Part shown: positions 1 to 8,484 of the stretch, one piece after another | Layout of the letters: the number at the start of each line of letters is the position of its first letter | Numbering within the stretch: position 1 is the stretch's first letter | NCBI GenBank assembly: GCA_050331335.1 | Contig: JBHJGY010000021.1 | Span: 1-64,000, forward strand | Length of the DNA: 64,000 nt | Source of the DNA: Thermohalobaculum sp050331335 | GTDB taxonomy: Bacteria > Pseudomonadota > Alphaproteobacteria > Rhodobacterales > Rhodobacteraceae | Direction of reading: 5' to 3' | The notes under the pieces: generated by a model | Seen by the model: the letters and a program-made list of their open reading frames with translations, nothing else | The model's database searches: none | What the model was told of the DNA's origin: nothing | Made by a program: the position numbers and the translations under genes

Positions 1-316
1 TCCCAATCACCCAGACAGTTTGGCGGCCTCGCTACGCTTGAGGCCGTTCTCCTTCACGCCGCCAGTTCTGAACCTGCAGGGCCGCTACAGTCCTCGCATC
101 GTGTTCGTCCGCTGAGGGCCGAATGCGGCCGCTCGGTCAGCGATTTGGCGCGATCTAGGGCCCCCGCGACGGTGGTCACTGCAGGACATCGAAGGGCGGC
201 TCCCTCGGCAGGCATGTAGGCGCAACGGGTGTCGCAGAATGTGCCCCCAGATGTGCCCCTGACGACCCTCAATGAGGGCCGCCGAGCCCGACTTTCCGGC
301 TAAGTCATTGATAATA
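1..316. other. Stretch without a recognisable gene, 3' of tRNA-Val
   Basis: No supportable gene was found here. The longest open frames are short, and their translations resemble no family I know. The stretch lies just beyond the 3' end of the tRNA gene, a common integration site for mobile elements, but no integrase or direct repeat of the tRNA end can be recognised within the window. Confidence 0.5.
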
Positions 317-392
317 TGGTGGGCGGTACTGGGCTCGAACCAGTGACCCCAGCGATGTGAACACTGTGCTCTACCAACTGAGCTAACCGCCC
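317..392 (-). tRNA. tRNA-Val(CAC)
   Basis: Read on the minus strand, the 76-nt sequence folds as a complete cloverleaf. The acceptor stem GGGCGGT pairs with ACCGCCC, followed by discriminator A and an encoded CCA. The D arm has GCTC/GAGC. The anticodon stem CAGTG/CGCTG carries the loop TTCACAT, giving anticodon CAC (decodes GUG, valine). The T arm is ACTGG-TTCGAGC-CCAGT. Confidence 0.95.
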
Positions 393-532
393 TGCTCGCG
401 CCTTGTCTCTCCGTCCTCGAGCCGTGTCAAGCGGGCGAACACAGGTTGCAGGCTTGCCGCCGTGCCGGAGTTTGCCCAGTCTCGCGCGGCAGGGCGGGCC
501 ATCGGCCGCGCCGCAAAGGCAAGGAGACCGCC

Positions 533-1141
533 ATGGGCGAGCGCGCCGAGGACCGCGCCAGGCCGCTCGAAGCCGCGATCGGGGCCGAGATCCGACGGCT
601 GCGGGTCGCGCTTGGGCTCACCTTGACCGATCTGGCCCGCGCGGCGGCGCTGTCTCCGGGCATGCTGTCCAAGATCGAGCAAGGGCAGACCTCGCCGTCG
701 CTGGCTTCGCTGCAGGCCTTGGCTGCCGCGCTCAATGTCCCAATTGCCACATTTTTCGCGCGGTTCGATCAGAAGCGCGAAGCCACTTATGTGAAGGCGG
801 GTCACGGGCTTGCGATCGAACGGCGGGGCTCCCAGAAGGGCCATCTCTACCAGCTGCTCGGCCACAGCTTGCGCAGCCCGGTTCGGGTCGAGCCCTATCT
901 GATCACGCTGGATGCGGGTTCTGACGCCCATCCGATTTTCCAGCATCCTGGGGTGGAGTTTATTTACATGCTCGACGGCGCGGTGAGCTACCGCCATGGA
1001 GACCAGGTCTACGATCTCGCTCCGGGCGACTCCCTCTTCTTCGAGGCAGCGGCGCTGCATGGTCCGCTCGAGCTGAAGCGGCTGCCGGCGGTCTATTTGT
1101 CCGTGATCGTGACGCCAGCGGCCGAGCCCGGTGACCAGTGA
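533..1141 (+). CDS. XRE-family transcriptional regulator with C-terminal cupin sensor
   Basis: A 202-aa regulator. An N-terminal XRE helix-turn-helix (about residues 15-70, with the LSPGMLSKIEQGQTSPS recognition-helix signature) is fused to a C-terminal cupin_2 beta-barrel (about 110-195, with the HPGVEFIYMLDG and PGDSLFFEA motifs). In this family the cupin usually senses a small amine or amino-acid ligand. The ATG at 533 has an AAGGAG ribosome binding site 6 nt upstream, which decides the start over longer in-frame starts. It sits directly upstream of mgsABC-gmaS in the same orientation, with a palindrome (1150-1164) in the gap, so it probably controls that operon. The ligand, perhaps methylamine or a gamma-glutamyl derivative, is inferred. 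Confidence 0.85.
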   Translation: MGERAEDRARPLEAAIGAEIRRLRVALGLTLTDLARAAALSPGMLSKIEQGQTSPSLASLQALAAALNVPIATFFARFDQKREATYVKAGHGLAIERRGSQKGHLYQLLGHSLRSPVRVEPYLITLDAGSDAHPIFQHPGVEFIYMLDGAVSYRHGDQVYDLAPGDSLFFEAAALHGPLELKRLPAVYLSVIVTPAAEPGDQ

Positions 1142-1149
1142 GCTTGAGC

Positions 1150-1164
1150 TTTCCCGAGGGGAAA
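1150..1164. promoter_or_regulatory. Palindromic operator candidate upstream of mgsA
   Basis: TTTCCC-GAG-GGGAAA is a perfect 6-bp inverted repeat with a 3-nt spacer, followed by the AT-rich tract ATTAATTT and a TTGACC -35-like hexamer at 1174-1179. It lies between the XRE-cupin regulator stop and the mgsA start. Position and symmetry fit a binding site for that regulator; no -10 of good quality was seen. Confidence 0.45.
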
Positions 1165-1232
1165 ATTAATTTCTTGACCTGCTTTGCAAGGCGGTCGAGG
1201 GTGGCGTTGGTCAGCGTCAGGGAGGCCAGCCA

Positions 1233-2138
1233 ATGTGCGGCATTGTCGGATTGTTTCTGAAGTCAGACCGGCTGGCCCCGGAAATCGGGACGCTCACCGC
1301 CCGCATGCTTCACGAAATGCGCAGCCGCGGGCCGGACAGCGCGGGCTTTGCCGTCTACAGCGCGCGGGAGGCCGGGGTCAAAATCACTTGCGTCTCGAGC
1401 ACGGGAGCCACGGATTGGCAGGCCTTGGCCAGCGCTCTGGCAGAGCGGCTGGGCACGCAGGTTGATGTCCAGCCGGTCGAGGATCACGCGATCTTTCGTG
1501 TGGCCGAGAACGGGGCTGCGGTTCGGGCCCAGATCATAGAGATGGCGCCCGACGTCACCGTGCTCTCCGAAGGGCATGCGATCGAGGTCTTCAAGGGCGT
1601 CGGCGATCCGGATAAGGTCGCGGCGCGCTACGGGCTCGCTGGGCGCAGCGGCACCCATGCGATCGCGCATACGCGGATGGCGACCGAAAGCGCCGTCACG
1701 GTGGCCGGGTCGCACCCGTTCTCGACGGGCGCCGACACCTGCCTGGTGCATAACGGATCGCTGTCCAACCATAATCGGCTGCGCCGCGTGCTTGAGCGCG
1801 CTGGCGAGCGCTTCCAAACCGAGAACGACAGCGAAGTGGCGGCCGGGTATCTGGCGCACCGGATGCGGCGGGGCGAGACATTGGAGGCCGCGATTGGCCA
1901 CGGGATTTCCGATTTCGACGGCTTCTTCACTTTTGCCATCGGCACCGAGGCGGGGTTTGCCGTTGTGCGGGACCCGATCGCCTGCAAACCGGCCGTGATA
2001 GCGGAGACCGACGACTGGGTGGCGATGGCATCCGAGTTCCGCGCCATCGCAGGGTTGCCGGAAGTCGAGACGGCCGAGATCTGGGAGCCCGAGCCGGGAC
2101 GGATCTACGCTTGGCGCAGGCAAGAGGCGCGCGCATGA
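1233..2138 (+). CDS. mgsA: N-methylglutamate synthase subunit A (class II glutamine amidotransferase, GlxB-type)
   Basis: A 301-aa class II glutamine amidotransferase (Ntn-hydrolase). It begins Met-Cys-Gly-Ile, so removal of Met exposes the catalytic Cys. Family motifs include an Arg/Met-Ala-Thr-Glu stretch and SHPF near residues 145-165, the VHNGSLSNH oxyanion/Asn region (about 172-180) and NDSE (about 197). The ATG at 1233 has a GGGAGG Shine-Dalgarno. In the N-methylglutamate pathway this subunit works with MgsB and MgsC, which together correspond to glutamate synthase split into domains, to transfer the methylamine group of gamma-glutamylmethylamide to 2-oxoglutarate. The gene overlaps mgsB by an ATGA tetranucleotide, which implies translational coupling. 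Confidence 0.85.
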   Translation: MCGIVGLFLKSDRLAPEIGTLTARMLHEMRSRGPDSAGFAVYSAREAGVKITCVSSTGATDWQALASALAERLGTQVDVQPVEDHAIFRVAENGAAVRAQIIEMAPDVTVLSEGHAIEVFKGVGDPDKVAARYGLAGRSGTHAIAHTRMATESAVTVAGSHPFSTGADTCLVHNGSLSNHNRLRRVLERAGERFQTENDSEVAAGYLAHRMRRGETLEAAIGHGISDFDGFFTFAIGTEAGFAVVRDPIACKPAVIAETDDWVAMASEFRAIAGLPEVETAEIWEPEPGRIYAWRRQEARA

Positions 2139-2821
2139 CATCTCGCGCAAACACGGTCTTCGATCTGGCCCAACAGCCGCTGCGTCAGGTCAACGCGGCC
2201 CTTCAGGCCGCCGATCACGGCGCCTTCACCATCCGGAATCCGGGCGGGGCCCATGCCCTGGCTTGCGGGCTCACGGCCCCTGTCGAGGTCACCGTCGAGG
2301 GTCATGCCGGCTACTTTGCCGCCGGGATGAACCAGCATGCGGCCATCACGATCCGCGGCAATGCCGGCACGGGGGTCGCCGAGAACATGATGTCTGGTCT
2401 TGTGCGGGTAACCGGTAACGCCTCGCAATCTGCCGGGGCGACGGGGCGCGGGGGGCTTCTCGTCGTCGAGGGCGATACCTCGGCCCGGTGCGGGATCTCG
2501 ATGAAGGGGATCGACATCGTGGTCAGCGGCTCGGTCGGGCATATGGCGGCGTTCATGGGCCAGGCCGGGCGGCTGGTTGTTCTGGGTGATGCGGGCGAGG
2601 GCTTGGGCGATTCGATCTACGAGGCGCGGATCTATGTCCGCGGGCGCGTTGCGGGTCTCGGCGCCGATTGCGTGCCGAAGAAGCTGAAGGACAAGCATCG
2701 CAAAGAGCTCGCCGCGCTGCTCACCCAAGCCGGGATCGCCGCTGATCCGGCCGAGTTCACCCGATACGGCTCGGCCCGCGCGCTCTACAACTTCGACATC
2801 GACAATCAGGATGCGTATTGA
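2135..2821 (+). CDS. mgsB: N-methylglutamate synthase subunit B (GltB C-terminal-like GXGXG domain, GlxC-type)
   Basis: A 228-aa protein made of the right-handed beta-helix GXGXG domain that ends the large subunit of glutamate synthase. Repeated Gly-rich turns (GNAGTGVAENMMSG, GATGRGG, GQAGRLVVLGDAGEGLG) are visible. It is a structural subunit with no active site of its own, bridging the amidotransferase (MgsA) and FMN (MgsC) subunits. The ATG at 2135 overlaps the mgsA stop as ATGA; upstream in-frame starts inside mgsA were rejected for that reason. Confidence 0.85.
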   Translation: MTSRANTVFDLAQQPLRQVNAALQAADHGAFTIRNPGGAHALACGLTAPVEVTVEGHAGYFAAGMNQHAAITIRGNAGTGVAENMMSGLVRVTGNASQSAGATGRGGLLVVEGDTSARCGISMKGIDIVVSGSVGHMAAFMGQAGRLVVLGDAGEGLGDSIYEARIYVRGRVAGLGADCVPKKLKDKHRKELAALLTQAGIAADPAEFTRYGSARALYNFDIDNQDAY

Positions 2822-2825
2822 GCCG

Positions 2826-3077
2826 ATGTGCACGCGCCCGACGCCCGGTTGCGTCACCCGTGATTGCGGGGATCCGAGCGTCGTGCTCCAGGTCGCCATG
2901 CGCATCATCTGCGTCGAGGGCGTCGCGGTCCTGCGCGCGGTCCACAGCTCGGGTTGGGTTGAGAAAAGCCGCGATCTAGACCCCGATCTAAACCCCGGTG
3001 TCGAGCATCTTTCGGTACCCATCGACGTCGAGGCGCGGCGACGTCTTGCCGACGCCGTGGAGCCGAGCGCCGATTGA
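2826..3077 (+). CDS. Small hypothetical protein between mgsB and mgsC (candidate)
   Basis: An 83-codon frame fills most of the otherwise empty 272-nt gap between mgsB and mgsC. It begins 4 nt after the mgsB stop (an alternative ATG at 2811 overlaps mgsB) and ends 16 nt before the mgsC ATG. Its third codon positions are mostly G or C, as in the neighbouring genes, which argues for coding. Three cysteines cluster near the N-terminus (CTRPTPGCVTRDC). I do not recognise a family, and the ribosome binding site is poor. It could be a real small accessory subunit or a chance frame. Confidence 0.35.
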   Translation: MCTRPTPGCVTRDCGDPSVVLQVAMRIICVEGVAVLRAVHSSGWVEKSRDLDPDLNPGVEHLSVPIDVEARRRLADAVEPSAD

Positions 3078-3093
3078 CCGAGAGGAGCCTCAG

Positions 3094-4419
3094 ATGGCCG
3101 ACTATTCAAAGAGCCCCCGGACCGCCCCGCGCAAATCCGCGAGCTTCGACGACTACACGATTTCCGAGATCCGGCGGGCCGCAGCGACCGGCATCTACGA
3201 CATCCGCGGCGGCGGGGCGAAGCGGCGGGTGCCGTGCTTCGACGATCTGGTGTTTCTCGGCGCCTCGATGTCGCGCTATCCGCTCGAGGGCTACCGCGAG
3301 GCCTGTGCGACGGATGTGGTCCTCGGCGACCGGTTCGCCTCCAAGCCGCTGCATCTCAAGATCCCGATCACCATCGCGGGCATGAGCTTCGGCTCGCTCT
3401 CGGCCCAGGCCAAGGAGGCGCTCGGGCGGGGGGCCTCGGCCATGGGCACCTCGACGACCACGGGCGATGGCGGCATGACGAATGAGGAGCGCGAGCACTC
3501 GTCGCTGCTCGTTTACCAGTATCTCCCCTCGCGGTACGGGATGAACCCGGACGATCTCAGGCGCGCGGATGCGATCGAGGTCGTGGTCGGGCAGGGGGCC
3601 AAGCCCGGCGGGGGCGGCATGTTGCTTGGCCAGAAGATCTCGCCGCGGGTGGCCGAGATGCGCACGCTCCCTGAAGGCGTCGACCAGCGCTCCGCCTGCC
3701 GCCACCCGGACTGGACCGGGCCGGACGATCTGGAGATCAAGATCCAGGAGCTGCGCGAGATCACCGGCTGGGAGAAGCCGATCTATGTGAAGGTCGGGGC
3801 GGCGCGGCCCTATTACGACACGGCGCTCGCGGTGAAGGCAGGCGCGGATGTGGTCGTTGTCGATGGCATGCAAGGCGGGACGGCCGCGACCCAGGAGGTC
3901 TTCATCGAGCATGTCGGCATCCCGACGCTGCCCGCTGTGCGCGAGGCGGTCCGCGCCCTCGACGAACTCGGCATGCACCGCAAGGTCCAGCTCATCGTCT
4001 CCGGCGGCATCCGCTCCGGCGCCGATGTGGCCAAGGCGATGGCGATGGGGGCGGATGCGGTTTCGATCGGCTCGGCGGCGCTCATCGCGCTCGGCGACCA
4101 GGACCCGGGGCTGGAAGCGGAGTACGCCAAGCTCGGCACCACCGCCGGCGCCTATGACGACTGGCACGAGGGGCGCGACCCCGCCGGCATCACCACCACC
4201 GATCCCGAGCTCACAAAGCGCCTCGATCCGGTGACAGCCGGTCGGCGCTTGCGCAACTATCTTTCGGTGATGACCATGGAGCTTCAGACGCTCGCGCGGG
4301 CCAACGGCAAGTCACATGTGCGCAATCTCGAGCCGGAGGATCTCGCAGCGCTCACCGTGGAGGCTGCGGCGATGGCGGGCGTGCCGCTCGCCGGGACGTC
4401 CTGGATCCCCGGCCGCTGA
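3094..4419 (+). CDS. mgsC: N-methylglutamate synthase subunit C (FMN-binding glutamate synthase domain, GlxD-type)
   Basis: A 441-aa protein of the FMN-binding glutamate synthase central-domain family, a TIM barrel that carries out the reductive transfer to 2-oxoglutarate. Visible motifs are PITIAGMSFGSLSAQAKEAL (about 90-110), GDGGMTNEER, the Gly-rich KPGGGGMLLGQKI loop, VVDGMQGGTAATQE and the FMN phosphate-binding SGGIRSGADVAKAMAMGAD segment (about 305-325). The ATG at 3094 follows AGAGGAG at 7-nt spacing; longer in-frame upstream starts run into the small frame before it. It is the catalytic subunit of the MgsABC complex and is followed 36 nt later by gmaS. Confidence 0.85.
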   Translation: MADYSKSPRTAPRKSASFDDYTISEIRRAAATGIYDIRGGGAKRRVPCFDDLVFLGASMSRYPLEGYREACATDVVLGDRFASKPLHLKIPITIAGMSFGSLSAQAKEALGRGASAMGTSTTTGDGGMTNEEREHSSLLVYQYLPSRYGMNPDDLRRADAIEVVVGQGAKPGGGGMLLGQKISPRVAEMRTLPEGVDQRSACRHPDWTGPDDLEIKIQELREITGWEKPIYVKVGAARPYYDTALAVKAGADVVVVDGMQGGTAATQEVFIEHVGIPTLPAVREAVRALDELGMHRKVQLIVSGGIRSGADVAKAMAMGADAVSIGSAALIALGDQDPGLEAEYAKLGTTAGAYDDWHEGRDPAGITTTDPELTKRLDPVTAGRRLRNYLSVMTMELQTLARANGKSHVRNLEPEDLAALTVEAAAMAGVPLAGTSWIPGR

Positions 4420-4455
4420 TCGCCCGAGCAAAACAGACAGAACAGGGAAAACAAC

Positions 4456-5763
4456 ATGACCATCGATCTTGCGGCCGAGGCCAAGGCCAGGGGCATCCAG
4501 TATTTCCTCATCTCGTTTATCGATCTCTTCGGGGTGATGCGGGCCAAGCTCGTGCCCGCCTCGGCGATCTCGGACATGGCCGAAAGCGGGGCGGGCTTTG
4601 CGGGTTTCGCCGCCTGGCTCGACATGACGCCGGCGGACAGCGACATGTTCGCGATCCCCGATCCGGAGAGCCTCATCCAGCTTCCCTGGCAGCCGACGGT
4701 CGGCTGGCTCGCGGCGGATCTCTATCTCGAGGGCGAGGAGGTCGCCCATGCCCCGCGCAACACGCTGAAGCGCGTCCTCAAGGACGCCGAGGCCAAGGGC
4801 TATCGCATGAAAACCGGGGTCGAGTGCGAGTATTTCCTGATCTCGCCCGAGGGGGATACGCTGGCCGATGCCGCCGACACCCAGGCAAAGCCCTGCTACG
4901 ACGTCTCGGCTCTCATGCGCCGCCACGATGTCATCACCGAGATCTGCGACGCGATGCAGACCCTCGGCTGGGGCCCTTATCAAAACGACCACGAGGACGC
5001 CAACGGCCAGTTCGAGATGAACTGGGAGTATGACGACGCGCTCAAGACCGCCGACCGCCACGGGTTCTTCAAGTATATGGTCAAGGCGATCGCCGAGAAA
5101 CACGGGCTGCGCGCGACTTTTATGCCGAAGCCCTTCGCGCATCTGACCGGCAATGGCTGCCACGCCCATGTCAGCGTCTGGTCCCTGGACGGCGCGACCA
5201 ACCTCTTCTACGACGCAGCGGGCGAACTCGGCCTCTCTGCGCTGGCCTATAATTGGCTCGGCGGGGTCATCGGCCATGCCCAGGCACTCGCGGCGATCAC
5301 CAATCCCACGGTCAACTCCTACAAGCGGCTCAACGCGCCCGTGACCACATCGGGCGCCACCTGGGCGCCCAACACAGTGACCTATGGCGGCAACAACCGC
5401 ACGCATATGGTGCGCATCCCCGATCCCGGCCGTTTCGAGGTTCGCCTCGCGGACGGCGCGGCCAACCCTTATCTGCTGCCCGCTGCTCTGATGGCCGCGG
5501 GGATGGACGGGATCGAGACCGACGCCGATCCGGGCAAGCGGCTGGATATCAACATGTACACCGAGGGCCACACCGTGCCCGACGCGCCGCGGCTGCCGCT
5601 CAACCTTCTCGATGCGCTGCGGGCTCTGGAGGCCGACACCGGGCTTGCCGCTCGGCTCGGGACCGAGACCGTCGCGGCGCTTTCCAAACTCCGACACGCC
5701 GATTGGCTCGACTATGCCCGCCAGCTGACCGATTGGGAGCGGCGCACCACCCTCGACTGCTGA
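4456..5763 (+). CDS. gmaS: Gamma-glutamylmethylamide synthetase / type III glutamine synthetase (GlnT-like)
   Basis: A 435-aa protein of the glutamine synthetase superfamily (GlnT/GmaS branch). The N-terminal beta-grasp domain (FLISFIDLFGVMRAKLVP) is followed by the catalytic domain with GVECEYFL, the ammonia/metal-site YQNDHEDANGQFEMNW region and the HAHVS and NSYKRL glutamate/ATP loops. GmaS ligates methylamine to glutamate using ATP to form gamma-glutamylmethylamide, the substrate of MgsABC. The operon position directly after mgsABC supports GmaS over ordinary glutamine synthetase, but the two are hard to separate by eye. No mgdABCD (N-methylglutamate dehydrogenase) is present, so the pathway is incomplete within this window. 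Confidence 0.75.
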   Translation: MTIDLAAEAKARGIQYFLISFIDLFGVMRAKLVPASAISDMAESGAGFAGFAAWLDMTPADSDMFAIPDPESLIQLPWQPTVGWLAADLYLEGEEVAHAPRNTLKRVLKDAEAKGYRMKTGVECEYFLISPEGDTLADAADTQAKPCYDVSALMRRHDVITEICDAMQTLGWGPYQNDHEDANGQFEMNWEYDDALKTADRHGFFKYMVKAIAEKHGLRATFMPKPFAHLTGNGCHAHVSVWSLDGATNLFYDAAGELGLSALAYNWLGGVIGHAQALAAITNPTVNSYKRLNAPVTTSGATWAPNTVTYGGNNRTHMVRIPDPGRFEVRLADGAANPYLLPAALMAAGMDGIETDADPGKRLDINMYTEGHTVPDAPRLPLNLLDALRALEADTGLAARLGTETVAALSKLRHADWLDYARQLTDWERRTTLDC

Positions 5764-5988
5764 GCTGACCCTGCGCGCATTGGCTCCGGCGTCCCATGGC
5801 CGGGGCGAGGCGCTGCGCCGGCTTCCCAGCCGTGGCGGGCCAGCAAGCCCGCTCAGGAGCAGCACGGCGGCGGCGCGCGCCGTGGCGTGCCGGGTGGCTG
5901 TGGAGGTTACGCTTTATTGAGACGTGGGATGTAGATCGGGAGCGTCCGGGATCGGTCGCCCGATAGATTACGCCGTGGGAGAGCGAAG
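5764..5988. other. Intergenic region after gmaS with weak hairpin
   Basis: This non-coding gap separates the gmaS operon from the chemoreceptor gene. A GCGGGC-cagcaa-GCCCGC hairpin (5835-5852) could slow or end transcription, but no T-tract follows it. The chemoreceptor promoter presumably lies in the less GC-rich part from about 5905 on, which cannot be pinned down by eye. Confidence 0.3.
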
Positions 5989-8031
5989 ATGAGCTTGAAG
6001 TTGAAGATTGCGCTGCTGCTGTCGCTTCTTCTGGCCGGTATGGTCGCCGGATTGGGCTTGGCCATCCAAAGCAAATCTAGCTTGGTTGCCGATGTCGAGC
6101 GGCGGCAAAACGTTATTCCGCTCGCGGCGGGGTTGAACACCGCCATCCACGCGCTCCAGATCGAGCGGGGGCGAACGGTCAGCGTCATCTCCTCTGGCGG
6201 TAGCGACGTTAACCGAAAGGCGCTGGAGGCGCATCGGCCGGAGACCGACTCGGCGTTGAACCGGTTGCAGCAGACGGTTTTGCAGCTGGATCTGGTCGCG
6301 GAGTTGCCCGAAATTGGCCCGTCGGTTGCTGCGCTCGCCACTGTAAAGGAGAAAATTGTCGCGCACCGTGCCGAGGTTGATGCCGGCCGGATGACTGTGC
6401 CCACCAATATCGCGTTCTATACCGGTGAGATCGATGCCATGATCGCTCTGATCTATGCGGCGATCAGGGTGACGCCAGACACGGAGTCGGCGATGGCGTT
6501 CACCTCCTTTGCCTTTCTTGTCCAGGCGATGGAGCATGGGGGATTGGAGCGTGCCTTGGGCGCGGCACTGTTCAATCAGGCGGCCTCGGGGCAGATCAAA
6601 GCGGTCACCTATAAGGCCTACGCGTCGCGTCGGGCCCGCGAGCAAAATGCCGTGGGGCAGTTCCTCGCCCAGGCCAGTCCTGAGGTTCGCGCTCGGTTTG
6701 AGGCGATCGTCAGCGGGCCGCATATTGCCCAGATCGCGGACTGGCGGGCGATCCTCGACGCGATTGCCGAAGCTGGAGACGGTCAGGGCGTCAGCGGTAA
6801 GGTCTGGTTCGACACCGCGACCCTGCGTCTCGACCAGATCTTCGAGGTCTCCGAGACGCTGTTGAGCGACGTCAGCGCGCATCTTGCGACTGTTCTGGCT
6901 GAGGTGAGATGGGCAATGCAAACGCTGATGGTCGTCGCTGCGGCGGTGATTATCGCGGCTGTAACCGCCGCGGCTGCCATGTTGCTTGCTTTCAGCCGTA
7001 ACGTCCGAATGGTCACCACGGCGCTCGATTGCCTGCGAAATGGCGATACCGACATCGAACTTCCGGAGCGCATGCCCAGCGGCGAGATCGGCAACATCCT
7101 CCAGAATGTTAAAGGCGTCGCTGATTACCTGGGCCATATCGCCACCGTTGCGGATCGGATGGCCGCTGGCCAAATGAGGGATACGGCGGTCCCCGCCTCG
7201 ATCTTCGATCGGTTGACCCATGCGATCCAGATCATGTCGATTTCACTGAACGACACGCTGCACGGGGCCAAACGGGGCGCGGAAGAGGTCGTGCAGGCCG
7301 CTGGGGCGCTCGACCATGAAGCCAAGGCGATCATTACCTCGAGCGGGCAGCAATCCGATGCGGTGCAAAAAGCCTCCAGCGCCGTCGAGGAAATCGGTGC
7401 AAATCTCAAGCTGACCGCGGAAAACGCCGGGGAGACCGACCGTCTGGCGCAAGAGGCGTCGCGGGACGTATCGCAGAGCGCGGAGGCGGTGCTTGATGCG
7501 TCGAGTGCGATGAAAACGATCTCGGAGAAGATTTTGATCGTTCAGGAGATTGCGCGTCAGACGGACCTGCTTGCGCTGAACGCCGCCGTGGAAGCGGCAC
7601 GGGCTGGCGAGCATGGGCGCGGCTTCGCAGTCGTCGCCTCAGAGGTGCGCAAGCTGGCGGAGCGCAGCCAGGACGCGGCGGTTGAGATTTCTGCCCTCTC
7701 GGTGAGCACGCTTGAGCTCTCGGACAAGGCGGCGAAGCGGATCGAGCGGCTGGTGCCGTTGATCAAGCGCACCGCCGATCTGATCGCGGAGATCTCCCTG
7801 GCGACCCGCGAGCAGTCTTCTGGGGCAAAACAAATTAACGATGCGATCTTGCTGTTAAGTGACCTGATCGGCGCCAACCACAAATCGGCCATGCGGATGG
7901 GTGAGCGGGTGGTAGATCTTTCTGAGGAGGCCGACAAACAACTACAGACGCTCGGCTTCTTCGACTTAAGCCGGCAGTTGTTGGAGGCGGGAGCCGCAGG
8001 CACAGGGATGCCCAAGCTGCAGGCGGCATGA
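5989..8031 (+). CDS. Methyl-accepting chemotaxis protein with NIT sensor domain
   Basis: A 680-aa transmembrane chemoreceptor. TM1 spans residues about 7-25. The periplasmic part (about 40-290) has the helical pattern of the NIT (nitrate/nitrite-sensing) domain, including LQIERGRTVSVISSGG and a later MEHGGLERALGAALF stretch. TM2 is at about 305-330, then a HAMP-like linker, then the cytoplasmic coiled-coil signalling domain whose tip reads EIARQTDLLALNAAVEAARA and GRGFAVVASEVRKLAERS, the CheA/CheW contact. The ATG at 5989 has GGAGAG upstream. It lies alone after the methylamine-nitrogen operon, so taxis towards nitrogen compounds is a reasonable but unproven role. Confidence 0.88.
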   Translation: MSLKLKIALLLSLLLAGMVAGLGLAIQSKSSLVADVERRQNVIPLAAGLNTAIHALQIERGRTVSVISSGGSDVNRKALEAHRPETDSALNRLQQTVLQLDLVAELPEIGPSVAALATVKEKIVAHRAEVDAGRMTVPTNIAFYTGEIDAMIALIYAAIRVTPDTESAMAFTSFAFLVQAMEHGGLERALGAALFNQAASGQIKAVTYKAYASRRAREQNAVGQFLAQASPEVRARFEAIVSGPHIAQIADWRAILDAIAEAGDGQGVSGKVWFDTATLRLDQIFEVSETLLSDVSAHLATVLAEVRWAMQTLMVVAAAVIIAAVTAAAAMLLAFSRNVRMVTTALDCLRNGDTDIELPERMPSGEIGNILQNVKGVADYLGHIATVADRMAAGQMRDTAVPASIFDRLTHAIQIMSISLNDTLHGAKRGAEEVVQAAGALDHEAKAIITSSGQQSDAVQKASSAVEEIGANLKLTAENAGETDRLAQEASRDVSQSAEAVLDASSAMKTISEKILIVQEIARQTDLLALNAAVEAARAGEHGRGFAVVASEVRKLAERSQDAAVEISALSVSTLELSDKAAKRIERLVPLIKRTADLIAEISLATREQSSGAKQINDAILLLSDLIGANHKSAMRMGERVVDLSEEADKQLQTLGFFDLSRQLLEAGAAGTGMPKLQAA

Positions 8032-8108
8032 AGCAAAGCCGATCGCGTCGGGTTTGGAATTCCCCCGGTTTCGTGGCCACCAAACGGCTTTGAAGGGAAG
8101 GTGTCCGC

Positions 8109-8353
8109 ATGCCCAGACCAAGGAACCCGTACCCTGCGGCTTTCAGTGAGCGGATCGTCGGGCTTCCTTGCGTTGCTCGCAGCAACGATGAACTGGCGAA
8201 GGAGTTCGGGCCCTGCTTGGCGACGATCGCTTCGTAGGTGGAGCAGTCACAGCATGACGCTCGGCGAGGTGTAGACGTTCTGAGCAGTGCCGGTTGCAAC
8301 GAGTTGCGCGGCCTGCGCCGGGAGAACCGGCAACGCCGCCAGGAACGCAAGAC
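8109..8353 (+). pseudogene. Degenerate IS3-family transposase OrfA
   Basis: Translation from the ATG gives the typical OrfA N-terminus (PRPRNPYPAAFSERIVGL, then DELAKEFGPCLATI). It is interrupted by a TAG exactly where the family has a conserved Trp (T-I-x-x-W-V-x-Q), then resumes in frame with V-E-Q and the leucine-zipper part LRGLRRENRQRRQERKTL. The end of the gene is missing. It is a dead remnant. The partner OrfB fragment nearby lies on the opposite strand, so the element is rearranged or two copies decayed here. Confidence 0.7.
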
Positions 8354-8484
8354 CCTCTCAGATGCCGATTTCCCGATTGAGACGATGACTCGCATCAGGG
8401 TTTGTCGCGCAATGGTGTCTCACGCATGGCGAGACCGTCCGGCTTAGGCCCGCGCGACCGCTAACGGCACGCTCACCGCGCGCA

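Noticed and set aside
1..316. Considered as an integrated-element boundary at the tRNA-Val 3' end
   Set aside because: No integrase, no repeat of the tRNA end and no foreign gene can be seen in the 316 nt available.
5835..5852. Considered as a confident intrinsic terminator after gmaS
   Set aside because: The 6-bp hairpin lacks a T-tract, so it is mentioned only as weak.
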